DNA of 5,215 nt from CAYOLL01 sp964404765 [NCBI: uncultured Gemmatimonadota bacterium] (lineage in GTDB: Bacteria; 4572-55), in NCBI GenBank assembly GCA_964404765.1, contig CAYOLL010000105.1, forward strand, positions 16,018 through 21,232, given 5' to 3'. Shown here one piece after another: positions 1 through 5,144 of the stretch. The position numbers and the translations under genes were made by a program. A model generated the notes under the pieces. It saw nothing but the letters and a program-made list of their open reading frames with translations. It was not told the DNA's origin and ran no database searches. Numbering within the stretch: position 1 is the first letter of the stretch; each line of letters begins with the position of its first letter.

Positions 1-1
1 A

Positions 2-55
2 TTTTTCATCCTGTTTATCTTGTTTATCCATGTAAATAAATAAAAGCCTATGACA
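2..55. repeat. Interspersed repeat, copy 1 (ATCCTGTTT-type)
   Basis: This copy matches 82-135 with one difference (C at 7, T at 87), 80 bp apart. Its first part is built from 9-nt units ATCCTGTTT, ATCTTGTTT and ATCCATGTA, followed by an A/T-rich stretch and GCCTATGACA. The 9-mer TCATCCTGT at 6-14 is inverted as ACAGGATGA at 53-61, so copy 1 looks like a small element with 9-bp inverted ends. It carries an ATG at 50 that is closed by TGA after three codons, so it encodes nothing. The similarity to common intergenic ATCCTGTTxATC repeats is from memory. Confidence 0.85.
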
Positions 56-62
56 GGATGAG

Positions 63-68
63 AAGGAG
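63..68 (+). promoter_or_regulatory. Orphan Shine-Dalgarno-like AAGGAG
   Basis: AAGGAG lies between the two repeat copies with no ATG, GTG or TTG at a usable distance downstream. The next real gene starts 61 nt later at 130 and has no SD of its own. One reading is that this was the ribosome binding site of the ABC ATPase gene before repeat copy 2 inserted between it and the coding region. Chance is also possible, because the stretch is simply purine-rich. Confidence 0.3.
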
Positions 69-81
69 AAGATACGATTAT

Positions 82-135
82 TTTTTTATCCTGTTTATCT
101 TGTTTATCCATGTAAATAAATAAAAGCCTATGACA
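82..135. repeat. Interspersed repeat, copy 2, overlapping the ABC gene start
   Basis: This is the second copy of the 2-55 repeat, with an exact 48-bp match at 88-135 to 8-55. Its last six bases, ATGACA, are the first two codons of the ATPase gene. The 9-bp inverted end present in copy 1 is missing here, because the sequence changes to coding sequence at 136. The in-frame TAA at 121-123 falls inside the repeat, so the gene cannot start further upstream. Confidence 0.85.
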
Positions 136-831
136 ACAATTCTTGTCACCGATAATGTTTCCAAAATATATGACTCCGCCGAGCGTCAACTGACCGTGCT
201 GGCCGAAATCTCATTTTCCGTAGCGGCCGGGGCAACCTGCGCCATTGTCGGACCCTCCGGCAGCGGCAAAACGACGCTGCTGGGATTGTGCGCGGGGCTG
301 GATCGGGCCAGCGCCGGCTCGGTCATGCTGAACGGCATTCGGTTGGATTATCTCAGCGAAGATGAATTGGCGCGGGTGCGGAATGAAAACGTGGGCTTTG
401 TCTTCCAGTCCTTCCAGTTAATTCCGACGCTGACAGCGCTGGAAAACGTGATGGTGCCGCTGGAGTTACGCGGCGCTAACGGCGTGCGCAAACAAGCGCG
501 GGAATTGCTTGAACGCGTCGGGCTGACGGACCGGGCCGATCATTACCCGGTGCAGCTTTCCGGCGGCGAGCAGCAGCGCGTGGCCATTGCCCGGGCCTTT
601 ATCAATCAACCCAAAATTCTTTTTGCCGATGAGCCAACCGGCAATTTGGACGCGGAGACCAGCGAAAAAATCACCCATTTGTTGTTCGATTTGAATAAGG
701 ATTTGGGCACAACTTTGGTATTGGTCACTCATGATCTGGAATTAGCGCGGCGGACGCAGCGGGTAATTCGATTGAAAGGCGGGCGGGTGATTGGAGATGA
801 GTGGAGTAATGGCGTGAGGATCGTGGGATAG
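130..831 (+). CDS. ABC transporter ATP-binding protein, LolD/MacB/FtsE-type
   Basis: This is a 233-aa cytosolic ATPase subunit that would drive a membrane permease by ATP hydrolysis. All nucleotide-binding motifs are visible: Walker A GPSGSGKTT (41-49), Q-loop Gln93 in VFQSFQ, signature LSGGEQQR (143-150), Walker B ILFADEP with D167/E168, D-loop GNLD and switch His201. The SxxELARVRNxxVGFVFQSFQL stretch and the length are typical of the lipoprotein-release, macrolide-export and YbbA/FtsE group (MacB superfamily); the exact substrate cannot be told. ATG at 130 is the only reasonable start, since an in-frame TAA lies three codons upstream and the next GTG (196) would remove the conserved N-terminal strand. 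No SD precedes it; the leader is A/T-rich repeat DNA. Such ATPases normally sit beside an FtsX-like permease gene, but the next gene here is convergent. The last dozen residues look unconserved. The gene appears richer in G+C than the minus-strand genes. Confidence 0.93.
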   Translation: MTTILVTDNVSKIYDSAERQLTVLAEISFSVAAGATCAIVGPSGSGKTTLLGLCAGLDRASAGSVMLNGIRLDYLSEDELARVRNENVGFVFQSFQLIPTLTALENVMVPLELRGANGVRKQARELLERVGLTDRADHYPVQLSGGEQQRVAIARAFINQPKILFADEPTGNLDAETSEKITHLLFDLNKDLGTTLVLVTHDLELARRTQRVIRLKGGRVIGDEWSNGVRIVG

Positions 832-839
832 GATGGTGA

Positions 840-852
840 AACCTTGCGAAGG
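840..852. repeat. AACCTTGCGAAGG repeat, isolated copy
   Basis: The 13-mer AACCTTGCGAAGG is identical to 5057-5069 and is the reverse complement of 5126-5138. Together with two flanking bases (GA) it also matches the inverted copy near 5140 over 15 bases. It lies in the 57-bp gap between the convergent ATPase and channel genes. Confidence 0.7.
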
Positions 853-873
853 CGTGATGGCGTCCGGCGCTTC
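848..873. terminator. Possible weak hairpin between convergent genes
   Basis: GAA-G-GCGT at 848-855 can pair with GCGCTTC at 867-873, with a bulged G at 851 and a terminal G-T pair. The gap is where a bidirectional terminator for the ATPase and channel genes would be expected. There is no clear T-run on either side, so an intrinsic terminator is not well supported. Confidence 0.2.
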
Positions 874-888
874 ACAACTCCTATTGCA

Positions 889-1977
889 TCAAACTGGGTG
901 GGCGGTCATCTGTCTTAACTGATCGAGTTGCTCAACCGTGCCAATAACGATCAGGGCCGATCCCAACAGGACTTGGGTCGTTGCCGCCGGATTGTAAAGA
1001 AAGCTATCGGCCTGGGGCAATTTGATCGCCACAACTTGCAAGCCGATTCGCTCGCGGATCTGGCTATCGGCCAGTGTTCTGCCAATGATAGCCGAGCCGG
1101 GGCCGACCACGGCCTCGCCAAAACGGGTTACGCCGGACTGATCGCGCAGCATTTTGTCAAGAAAAGAGACGACATTCGGGCGCAAAATCTCTGAGGCCAG
1201 ACGCAGGCCGCCAATGGCATTGGGTGAAACAATGATGTCGGTGCCGACATTGGCCAGCTTTTTGCGGACGCTGTTATCAATAGCGCGGGCGGCAATTTTC
1301 AATTGAGGGTTTAGCGCTCTGGCGGTTACGACCAAAAACAAGTTATCCTTATCAGAGCCCAGCATAGCCACCAGGAATTTGGCCCCCTTGATGTTGGCAT
1401 TTTCCAGCACCTCTTCTTCTGTGGCATCGCCCAGGACATAGAGAATATCCGGATAGCGTTCGAGCAGTTCGGTAATATGTTCGGAGCTGTTGTCAATGAC
1501 CACAAACGGTTGGCCAACTTTACAAAACTCGTCCGCCACATAGTGACCGGTAGCTCCTGCGCCGCACAAAATATAATGGTTTTTGAGTTTACTGATTTGG
1601 GTCAGCATTTTGTTTTCAGAAAAGTAGGCCTTGAGTTCGCCTTCGACAATGAAGGCGGTGACAGTAGAAACAGCGTACACGACAACACTAACTCCGACAA
1701 CCATCAAAACCATGGCAAACAACTTGGCAAAAGGCTTGTGCTCCATACCAAGCATGTCGCCATAGCCGACTGTAGTCAGGGTCATCACAGCCATGTAGCT
1801 GCAGTTTAACCAGGACCACTCATTCCAGTTTTGAATTTTAAACCCAATAGTGCCCAGCGCAAAAACGGTGAAGAGAATAAGCAATGGCCGACCTACTTGC
1901 AACCGCACCAGCTTTTGCATCTCGCGGCTCATTCGGCCAAAGGGGTGAGCTCGGGTGTCGTTTAATGATGTGTTCAT
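889..1977 (-). CDS. Two-TM potassium channel with RCK (TrkA-N/TrkA-C) domain
   Basis: This 362-aa inner-membrane channel subunit should assemble as a tetramer and pass K+, gated by ligand binding to cytosolic RCK domains (MthK-like layout). TM1 is at about 29-47, the pore helix at 58-68, the selectivity filter TTVGYGD at 68-74 and TM2 at 86-111. The RCK-N Rossmann fold starts near 133 with GAGATG (139-144), an acidic Asp162 at the end of the second strand and GDAT at 183-186. A TrkA-C domain fills about 282-360. There is no voltage-sensor segment. The GAGATG loop and Asp162 suggest a nucleotide-type site, though the ligand may also be Ca2+ or another small molecule. ATG at 1977 has a modest AAGG about 10 nt upstream, inside the end of the preceding gene; Met16 is an alternative with no SD. 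It lies 15 bp behind the 132-aa membrane protein gene, so co-transcription is very likely. Length is normal and nothing is broken. Confidence 0.94.
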   Translation of the reverse strand: MNTSLNDTRAHPFGRMSREMQKLVRLQVGRPLLILFTVFALGTIGFKIQNWNEWSWLNCSYMAVMTLTTVGYGDMLGMEHKPFAKLFAMVLMVVGVSVVVYAVSTVTAFIVEGELKAYFSENKMLTQISKLKNHYILCGAGATGHYVADEFCKVGQPFVVIDNSSEHITELLERYPDILYVLGDATEEEVLENANIKGAKFLVAMLGSDKDNLFLVVTARALNPQLKIAARAIDNSVRKKLANVGTDIIVSPNAIGGLRLASEILRPNVVSFLDKMLRDQSGVTRFGEAVVGPGSAIIGRTLADSQIRERIGLQVVAIKLPQADSFLYNPAATTQVLLGSALIVIGTVEQLDQLRQMTAHPV

Positions 1978-1992
1978 TTTGCCAACCTTGCA

Positions 1993-2391
1993 TCAATCAG
2001 CCCCGCCTAAAACGACCAGAAAGATGAAAAAAAGAAGACCGAATACCAGGACAACTGCCAGGGCAAAAAAGCCAATCGGATAGGCGGTATTCGGCAAAAG
2101 CTGGCCGATCATAACAACGCCCAGCATGACGCCCAGAAAAGCCACAAACCACTTTAAGCTATTTTGCGAGCGCCTCTGTTTTGTATGTTTGCGTCGCACT
2201 TCCTCTTCTACCTGCCGGGCGATCTCTTCCAACTGCATCCGCGAAACTTTGGTCTTCGCCTGCAAGACGTCCAAAGCGCAACGTAGTTCATTATTATGTT
2301 CGATTTCGCACGCTTGTTGCGGCTCGTCAATGGCCAGGGCCCGCCGGATGACTTCTTCAATAATTTGCTTTTGCAACTCTTGCTCATTCAT
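1993..2391 (-). CDS. Small two-TM membrane protein, paralogue of the gene upstream
   Basis: I do not recognise this 132-aa protein. Residues 1-79 are highly charged and predicted helical, followed by two hydrophobic segments at about 80-98 and 104-128 that form a TM hairpin with a short loop and a tiny tail. The motif IEEVIRRA (11-18) returns as LEEIARQV (54-61). The same arrangement occurs in the 134-aa protein encoded at 2867-2463: shared features are MN at the start, a QK-containing first helix with EExxRR, the SR-xx-[IL]E-x-I-x-RQV helix and the C-terminal hairpin. The two are therefore paralogues. With no signal peptide, the N-terminal part is most likely cytosolic. The ATG at 2391 has no convincing SD; the sequence upstream is a palindrome plus A/T-rich DNA, so translation may depend on the upstream gene. 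It ends 15 bp before the K+ channel gene. A role as an accessory or regulatory subunit of that channel is an inference from position only. Confidence 0.82.
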   Translation of the reverse strand: MNEQELQKQIIEEVIRRALAIDEPQQACEIEHNNELRCALDVLQAKTKVSRMQLEEIARQVEEEVRRKHTKQRRSQNSLKWFVAFLGVMLGVVMIGQLLPNTAYPIGFFALAVVLVFGLLFFIFLVVLGGAD

Positions 2392-2402
2392 GATTATGAT
2401 TA

Positions 2403-2414
2403 AAACCCGGGTTT
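2403..2414. promoter_or_regulatory. Perfect 12-bp palindrome AAACCCGGGTTT
   Basis: The palindrome AAACCCGGGTTT lies 11 bp upstream of the ATG at 2391, in the 71-bp gap between the two small membrane protein genes. It occupies the place where an SD would be expected. It could be a protein-binding site or a short hairpin affecting translation of the downstream gene; it could also be chance. Confidence 0.3.
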
Positions 2415-2437
2415 AAAGAAAAAGCGAGGTATCCTTC

Positions 2438-2470
2438 AAAAATGATAATTTTCGCGGCTGGATCATTTTT
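2438..2470 (-). terminator. Possible attenuator/terminator hairpin after the 134-aa gene
   Basis: AAAAATGAT at 2438-2446 and ATCATTTTT at 2462-2470 are perfect 9-bp inverted arms with a 15-nt loop. Read on the minus strand, the hairpin starts in the last codons of the 134-aa gene, includes its TGA stop, and ends in a T5 run. It could cause partial termination between the two paralogue genes. The stem is A/T-rich and so not strong; a complete terminator seems unlikely given the close spacing of the operon. Confidence 0.35.
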
Positions 2471-2867
2471 TGCCCATGCTAGCAAAAACGAGAATTGCCG
2501 CAAACAGAAAAACGATTCCCAAAAGACCGGCTAAAATAATATAGACAATGCGCGGCGCCACAAACCACAGTCCAAATAAAAGCACCATGGCTCCGGCAAA
2601 GTAATAACCCCATTGCCGAAGTCGCTGCTTATCCGCTTCTATGGCTTCACGAATACCGGCTTGCTGCTGCCGTGCGCCCAGCTCTTTATAGACCTGCCGG
2701 ACAATAGCCTCGATTTCGGCGCGGGAAAGACTGGTCGTTTCGGCCAGGGTGGTTATCAATGCGGCTTCTTCCGTCTCAGTGACCCGACGCACTTGTTTTT
2801 TCTCATCTTTTTCCATGACTCGCCGGACAATTTCGTCCAGAACTTTTTTTTGTATGTCATCGTTCAT
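2463..2867 (-). CDS. Small two-TM membrane protein, paralogue of the gene downstream
   Basis: I do not recognise this 134-aa protein. Residues 1-85 are charged and helical, and TM segments lie at about 86-104 and 107-129, ending in GKK. A helix motif LDEIVRRVMEK (10-20) recurs as IEAIVRQVYKE (52-62), which suggests an internal duplication; the neighbour at 2391-1993 has both copies as well. The reading frame is open up to an ATG at 3020, but I place the start at 2867. An AGGAA SD sits 7 nt upstream of it, the resulting length matches the 132-aa paralogue, and the 51 extra residues of the longer version are translated from the repeat at 2934-3000. It is the first gene of the likely three-gene group with the paralogue and the K+ channel. 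The charged N-terminal part is probably cytosolic. Function is unknown; a channel-associated role is only inferred. Confidence 0.84.
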   Translation of the reverse strand: MNDDIQKKVLDEIVRRVMEKDEKKQVRRVTETEEAALITTLAETTSLSRAEIEAIVRQVYKELGARQQQAGIREAIEADKQRLRQWGYYFAGAMVLLFGLWFVAPRIVYIILAGLLGIVFLFAAILVFASMGKK

Positions 2868-2874
2868 TGTCAAG

Positions 2875-2880
2875 TTCCTG
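2875..2880 (-). promoter_or_regulatory. Ribosome binding site deciding the start at 2867
   Basis: The minus-strand sequence CAGGAA ends 7 nt before the ATG at 2867. The upstream alternative ATG at 3020 has no such signal and would add repeat-encoded residues, so this site supports the shorter protein. Confidence 0.7.
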
Positions 2881-2933
2881 TTATATCCTGAAAAATTCAA
2901 AAAATATGTAACAGCCAACGACCTGTCGATCCC

Positions 2934-3000
2934 TGTCATTCCGAAGGAGTCTTTTTGCAAGCTTGTACAAACGCCGTTAAAAGATTCCTTCGGAATGACA
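2934..3000. repeat. Inverted repeat, TGTCATTCCGAAGGA family, 22-bp arms
   Basis: The arms at 2934-2955 and 2979-3000 are complementary over 21 of 22 positions, with one G-for-A difference, around a 23-nt centre that contains the palindrome CAAGCTTG (2958-2965). The element lies in the 210-bp gap between the glycosyltransferase and the 134-aa gene. Its translation in the open frame gives the self-mirroring peptides VIPKESF and KDSFGMT, a sign of repeat rather than real coding sequence. It could fold as a long RNA hairpin and reduce read-through. The A-rich 13-mer AAAAATTCAAAAA lies on both sides (2891-2903 and 3039-3051). It resembles small non-autonomous repeats seen in several environmental phyla; that resemblance is from memory. 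Confidence 0.85.
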
Positions 3001-3077
3001 TCAGCTCTGGAAGTGTTCAAGAGGTTGTTGACTATTACAAAAATTCAAAAATACGCAGAAAGTTGCAAATAACTATA

Positions 3078-3971
3078 CTAATCCCGAATTTTAAGGCGGA
3101 GTGCCGCTAGTTGATCCACCACAATCCCAAAAAAAATAATCTCAATACCTAATGTGACGAAGAGTGTACCGGCAACAGAGAATTGGCCGTGAACTATTAC
3201 GTTACGAATTGTCCAACTAATTCCAATCAAGAAAGCTAAAAAACCGGACGGGAAAAAAACACGCAGCGGATTAATCATCGTAGCGATACGGATGATCAGA
3301 AGACCGAATTTAAAACCGTCCCGCAACGGTCGGATTTTACTGTGCGTCCCGATTGCGCGTTTTGTCGCGGTTATTGGCTCAAAAGCCACGTTGTAACCGG
3401 CGCTGATAAAGGCCATGGTACACGTGGACGGAAAAGAAAAACCGTTCGGGTAGAGGTGAATAAACTCCAAAGCTTTGGCACGGTCAAACGCCCGAAAGCC
3501 GGAGGTTAAATCCGGAATTTTATGGCCCGATAAATAACCGGCAAAAGTACGCAACATTAAGTTGCCCACATCGCGGTGTAACAGCGCGTCGCTTTTGGCG
3601 GTACGCGCACCGACCACAAGGTCAAACTTTTTTAGGCCGTTTATCAGAACCGACAGCATTTCGGGTGGATGCTGACCGTCGGCGTCGATAATGACAATTT
3701 TTTCGGTTTTGACGTGGCGCAACGCAGTCTTAACCGCCGCTCCGTTGCCTTTGTTATAAGGATGGCGGATAATGGCCGCACCGGCCAACAGTGCGACGTC
3801 GGCTGTGTTATCCTCAGACCCGTCGTCAACTACCAAAAGGGGGGTGTCTGGCAGTAGACTTTTTATATCGTGAATAACCCGGGCAATGCCTTCCGCCTCA
3901 TTATAAGCTGGAATGACGATGGTAATGTCTTGCCTCGGGTTAGTAGAAGGATTAGCCGTCATTTTTATCAT
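3078..3971 (-). CDS. Family 2 glycosyltransferase with C-terminal membrane hairpin
   Basis: This 297-aa protein is a GT-A fold glycosyltransferase of the dolichol-phosphate mannosyltransferase/GtrB-like group, which transfers a sugar from a nucleotide sugar to a polyprenyl-phosphate or a related membrane acceptor. Visible motifs, numbered from the chosen start, are the N-terminal strand ITIVIPAYNE (17-26), VVDDGS (47-52), the metal-binding DADGQH (96-101), VVGAR near 119-123, and LTSGFRAFDR near 155-164, where the family has its catalytic-side loop. Two TM segments follow, at about 237-258 and 265-287, so the enzyme is anchored to the inner membrane with the catalytic domain in the cytosol. 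ATG at 3971 is chosen; a TTG at 3977 and an ATG at 3962 are alternatives, with only a GGA 6 nt before 3971 as weak SD support. It starts 31 bp after the acidic-tailed protein gene and probably shares its transcript. Sugar and acceptor cannot be named, and no other cell-envelope genes are in view. Confidence 0.92.
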   Translation of the reverse strand: MIKMTANPSTNPRQDITIVIPAYNEAEGIARVIHDIKSLLPDTPLLVVDDGSEDNTADVALLAGAAIIRHPYNKGNGAAVKTALRHVKTEKIVIIDADGQHPPEMLSVLINGLKKFDLVVGARTAKSDALLHRDVGNLMLRTFAGYLSGHKIPDLTSGFRAFDRAKALEFIHLYPNGFSFPSTCTMAFISAGYNVAFEPITATKRAIGTHSKIRPLRDGFKFGLLIIRIATMINPLRVFFPSGFLAFLIGISWTIRNVIVHGQFSVAGTLFVTLGIEIIFFGIVVDQLAALRLKIRD

Positions 3972-4002
3972 ACACAATCCGATTTATTAACAAGAATTTG
4001 CA

Positions 4003-4950
4003 TCATTTTTTTCTGGACCCGCCTGGTTTTTTAAGGTTGCTGCCATTATTACGCTTTACATCTTTCGCAGCGCCATCATCGTCATCTTCAAGTTCTTCGT
4101 CTTCGTCGAATTCGTCATCGAACGCGTCGTCGTCAAATTCATCATCGTCTTCAAACTCGTCATCGTTCTCGAATTCATCACCCTCTTCGTACAAAATACC
4201 GCCATCCTGAATATCAGCCAGTGCCACGTATAAGCCATCTTCAAACTCGGTGCGGATGACCGCCTTCTCTTCTTCATCTTCAATTTTTTGCGTCACGATA
4301 TAGTTTTCCACCCAGGGAAGATCACGCAGTAAGCTCTTGATCATCAAATAGATCGGATAAGGATTGTCCTGACCGTCCATCACATTAAACGATTGCAAAA
4401 TGCTGCCCAATAATTGCTTAAAAGCGGCATCATCTGTTTTCCCGTAAAGACTGTGAACCCGCCGGTATAAGCTGTCAATAACTTCTCCGGTGACTAATGT
4501 CGGCAGCGCTTTTTCCAGGATTTTGCCCAACGTAACAGAGTACTGCGGCTCTACATCGCTCATGATAATATCGGCCATCATTCCTTCGCCAAGATCGTCC
4601 GTAATCTGGCGTTCCAAAGCCAGAATATCCTCTTTCAAATCAAAAATGGTCTCAGTATCAAACCACAGATCCGCAAATTCGGGACGGTCCAGGATGTTCA
4701 TATTGTCCATCCAATCCTGAATTGGACTGTCGCCACCGACCAGCGCCGGCATGAGTATTTCCGCAAACTGTTGGAAATCGTTAAGCTGAAGCGTTTTCTT
4801 TTTTTCATCATATAAATCAACTAACGAGTGCAACACCCGCTCGATTCCTTCTTTATCGAAGCCGCCATATTGCAGCATGGAAACCATATCTTTAACCTGA
4901 TCGAGTTCGCGCAGGCTTTTCAATTTACGATCAAAGTCCTTCGGGTTCAT
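4003..4950 (-). CDS. Unknown 315-aa protein with a long acidic tail
   Basis: I do not recognise a family. Residues 1-250 look like a soluble, mostly helical cytosolic domain with no signal peptide or TM segment; it contains KxLRELDQVKDM near the start, several Leu-rich helices and LPWVENYIVTQKIEDEEEK at 211-229. Residues 255-292 are extremely acidic, with 29 of 38 positions Asp or Glu. The tail contains three consecutive hexapeptides DEFEND, DEFEDD and DEFDDD (258-275), with Phe residues about every six positions. The last 20 residues switch to basic (KR, KK, SRKK). Such tails can bind basic proteins, metal ions or mimic nucleic acid; none of these is shown here. ATG at 4950 has a good SD, AAGGAA, 6 nt upstream. 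The glycosyltransferase gene follows after 31 bp, which suggests co-transcription but not necessarily a shared task. The gene is surely real: length, SD and a tail preserved with varied codons all support it. Confidence 0.85.
   Translation of the reverse strand: MNPKDFDRKLKSLRELDQVKDMVSMLQYGGFDKEGIERVLHSLVDLYDEKKKTLQLNDFQQFAEILMPALVGGDSPIQDWMDNMNILDRPEFADLWFDTETIFDLKEDILALERQITDDLGEGMMADIIMSDVEPQYSVTLGKILEKALPTLVTGEVIDSLYRRVHSLYGKTDDAAFKQLLGSILQSFNVMDGQDNPYPIYLMIKSLLRDLPWVENYIVTQKIEDEEEKAVIRTEFEDGLYVALADIQDGGILYEEGDEFENDDEFEDDDEFDDDAFDDEFDEDEELEDDDDGAAKDVKRNNGSNLKKPGGSRKK
4126..4179 (-). repeat. Three tandem DEFxxD hexapeptide units in the acidic tail
   Basis: Residues 258-275 read DEFEND, DEFEDD, DEFDDD. 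The 18-nt DNA units differ at several third positions (GAA or GAG, TTC or TTT, GAT or GAC). This argues against a very recent slippage event and for selection on the peptide pattern. Confidence 0.75.
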
Positions 4951-4956
4951 ATCTTG

Positions 4957-4962
4957 TTCCTT
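4957..4962 (-). promoter_or_regulatory. Ribosome binding site of the acidic-tail gene
   Basis: AAGGAA on the minus strand lies 6 nt before the ATG at 4950, a standard bacterial arrangement that fixes this start. Confidence 0.75.
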
Positions 4963-5024
4963 TCAATAAGATGGCGAAATAGTGCCCGGATGGCACGGAT
5001 AGAAACAGGTTTGGATGGATAGGG

Positions 5025-5037
5025 TGTTTTCAAAACA
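5025..5037. promoter_or_regulatory. Palindrome TGTTTTCAAAACA, possible operator
   Basis: A perfect 6-1-6 inverted repeat lies 75 bp upstream of the acidic-tail gene start, in its likely promoter region. The size suits a dimeric regulator, but I found no convincing -35/-10 pair next to it, and A/T-rich palindromes also arise by chance. Confidence 0.3.
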
Positions 5038-5040
5038 TTA

Positions 5041-5068
5041 ATCCATTTAGCAAGATAACCTTGCGAAG
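5041..5068. repeat. 28-bp direct repeat, copy A, ending in AACCTTGCGAAG
   Basis: This is identical to 5145-5172 over 28 bp, 104 bp apart, with unrelated bases on either side. It starts with ATCCATTTAGCAAGAT and ends in the AACCTTGCGAAG core that is also found at 840-852. Its core, extended to 5069, pairs perfectly over 13 bp with the inverted copy at 5126-5138. Confidence 0.85.
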
Positions 5069-5123
5069 GGTCACGCTGCCGAGTCCGAGAAACACTGAAA
5101 TGGTTGACTCTCACGCCAAATAT

Positions 5124-5138
5124 AACCTTCGCAAGGTT
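5124..5138. repeat. Inverted AACCTTCGCAAGGTT copy between the direct repeats
   Basis: AACCTT and AAGGTT are inverted arms around a CGC centre. Read on the other strand it gives AACCTTGCGAAGGTT, the full form of the core present in both flanking copies and at 840-852. It can pair with either neighbour, giving two mutually exclusive stems (13 bp with copy A, 12 bp with copy B). Confidence 0.8.
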
Positions 5139-5144
5139 TCCTAC

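Noticed and set aside
1-135. Repeats at the left end as a CRISPR array
   Set aside because: Only two copies, with A/T-rich 9-nt internal periodicity and no further units; the second copy runs into a gene.
466-732. Minus-strand open frame inside the ABC ATPase gene
   Set aside because: It is antisense to a complete, motif-rich ATPase gene and has no recognisable features.
1993-2867. N-termini such as MNEQELQKQIIEEVIRRAL as microcompartment encapsulation peptides
   Set aside because: The short amphipathic helix looks similar, but both proteins are membrane proteins and no shell protein or cargo enzyme gene is in the window.
3998-4210. Plus-strand open frame encoding a poly-serine protein
   Set aside because: It is the antisense of the Asp/Glu codons of the acidic tail (GAT/GAC/GAA read backwards give Ser-rich codons); no SD or family supports it.
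5104-5126. TTGACT and TATAAC as a plus-strand promoter near the right end
   Set aside because: The spacing is only 11 bp, too short for a normal sigma-70 promoter, and no plus-strand gene follows in view.
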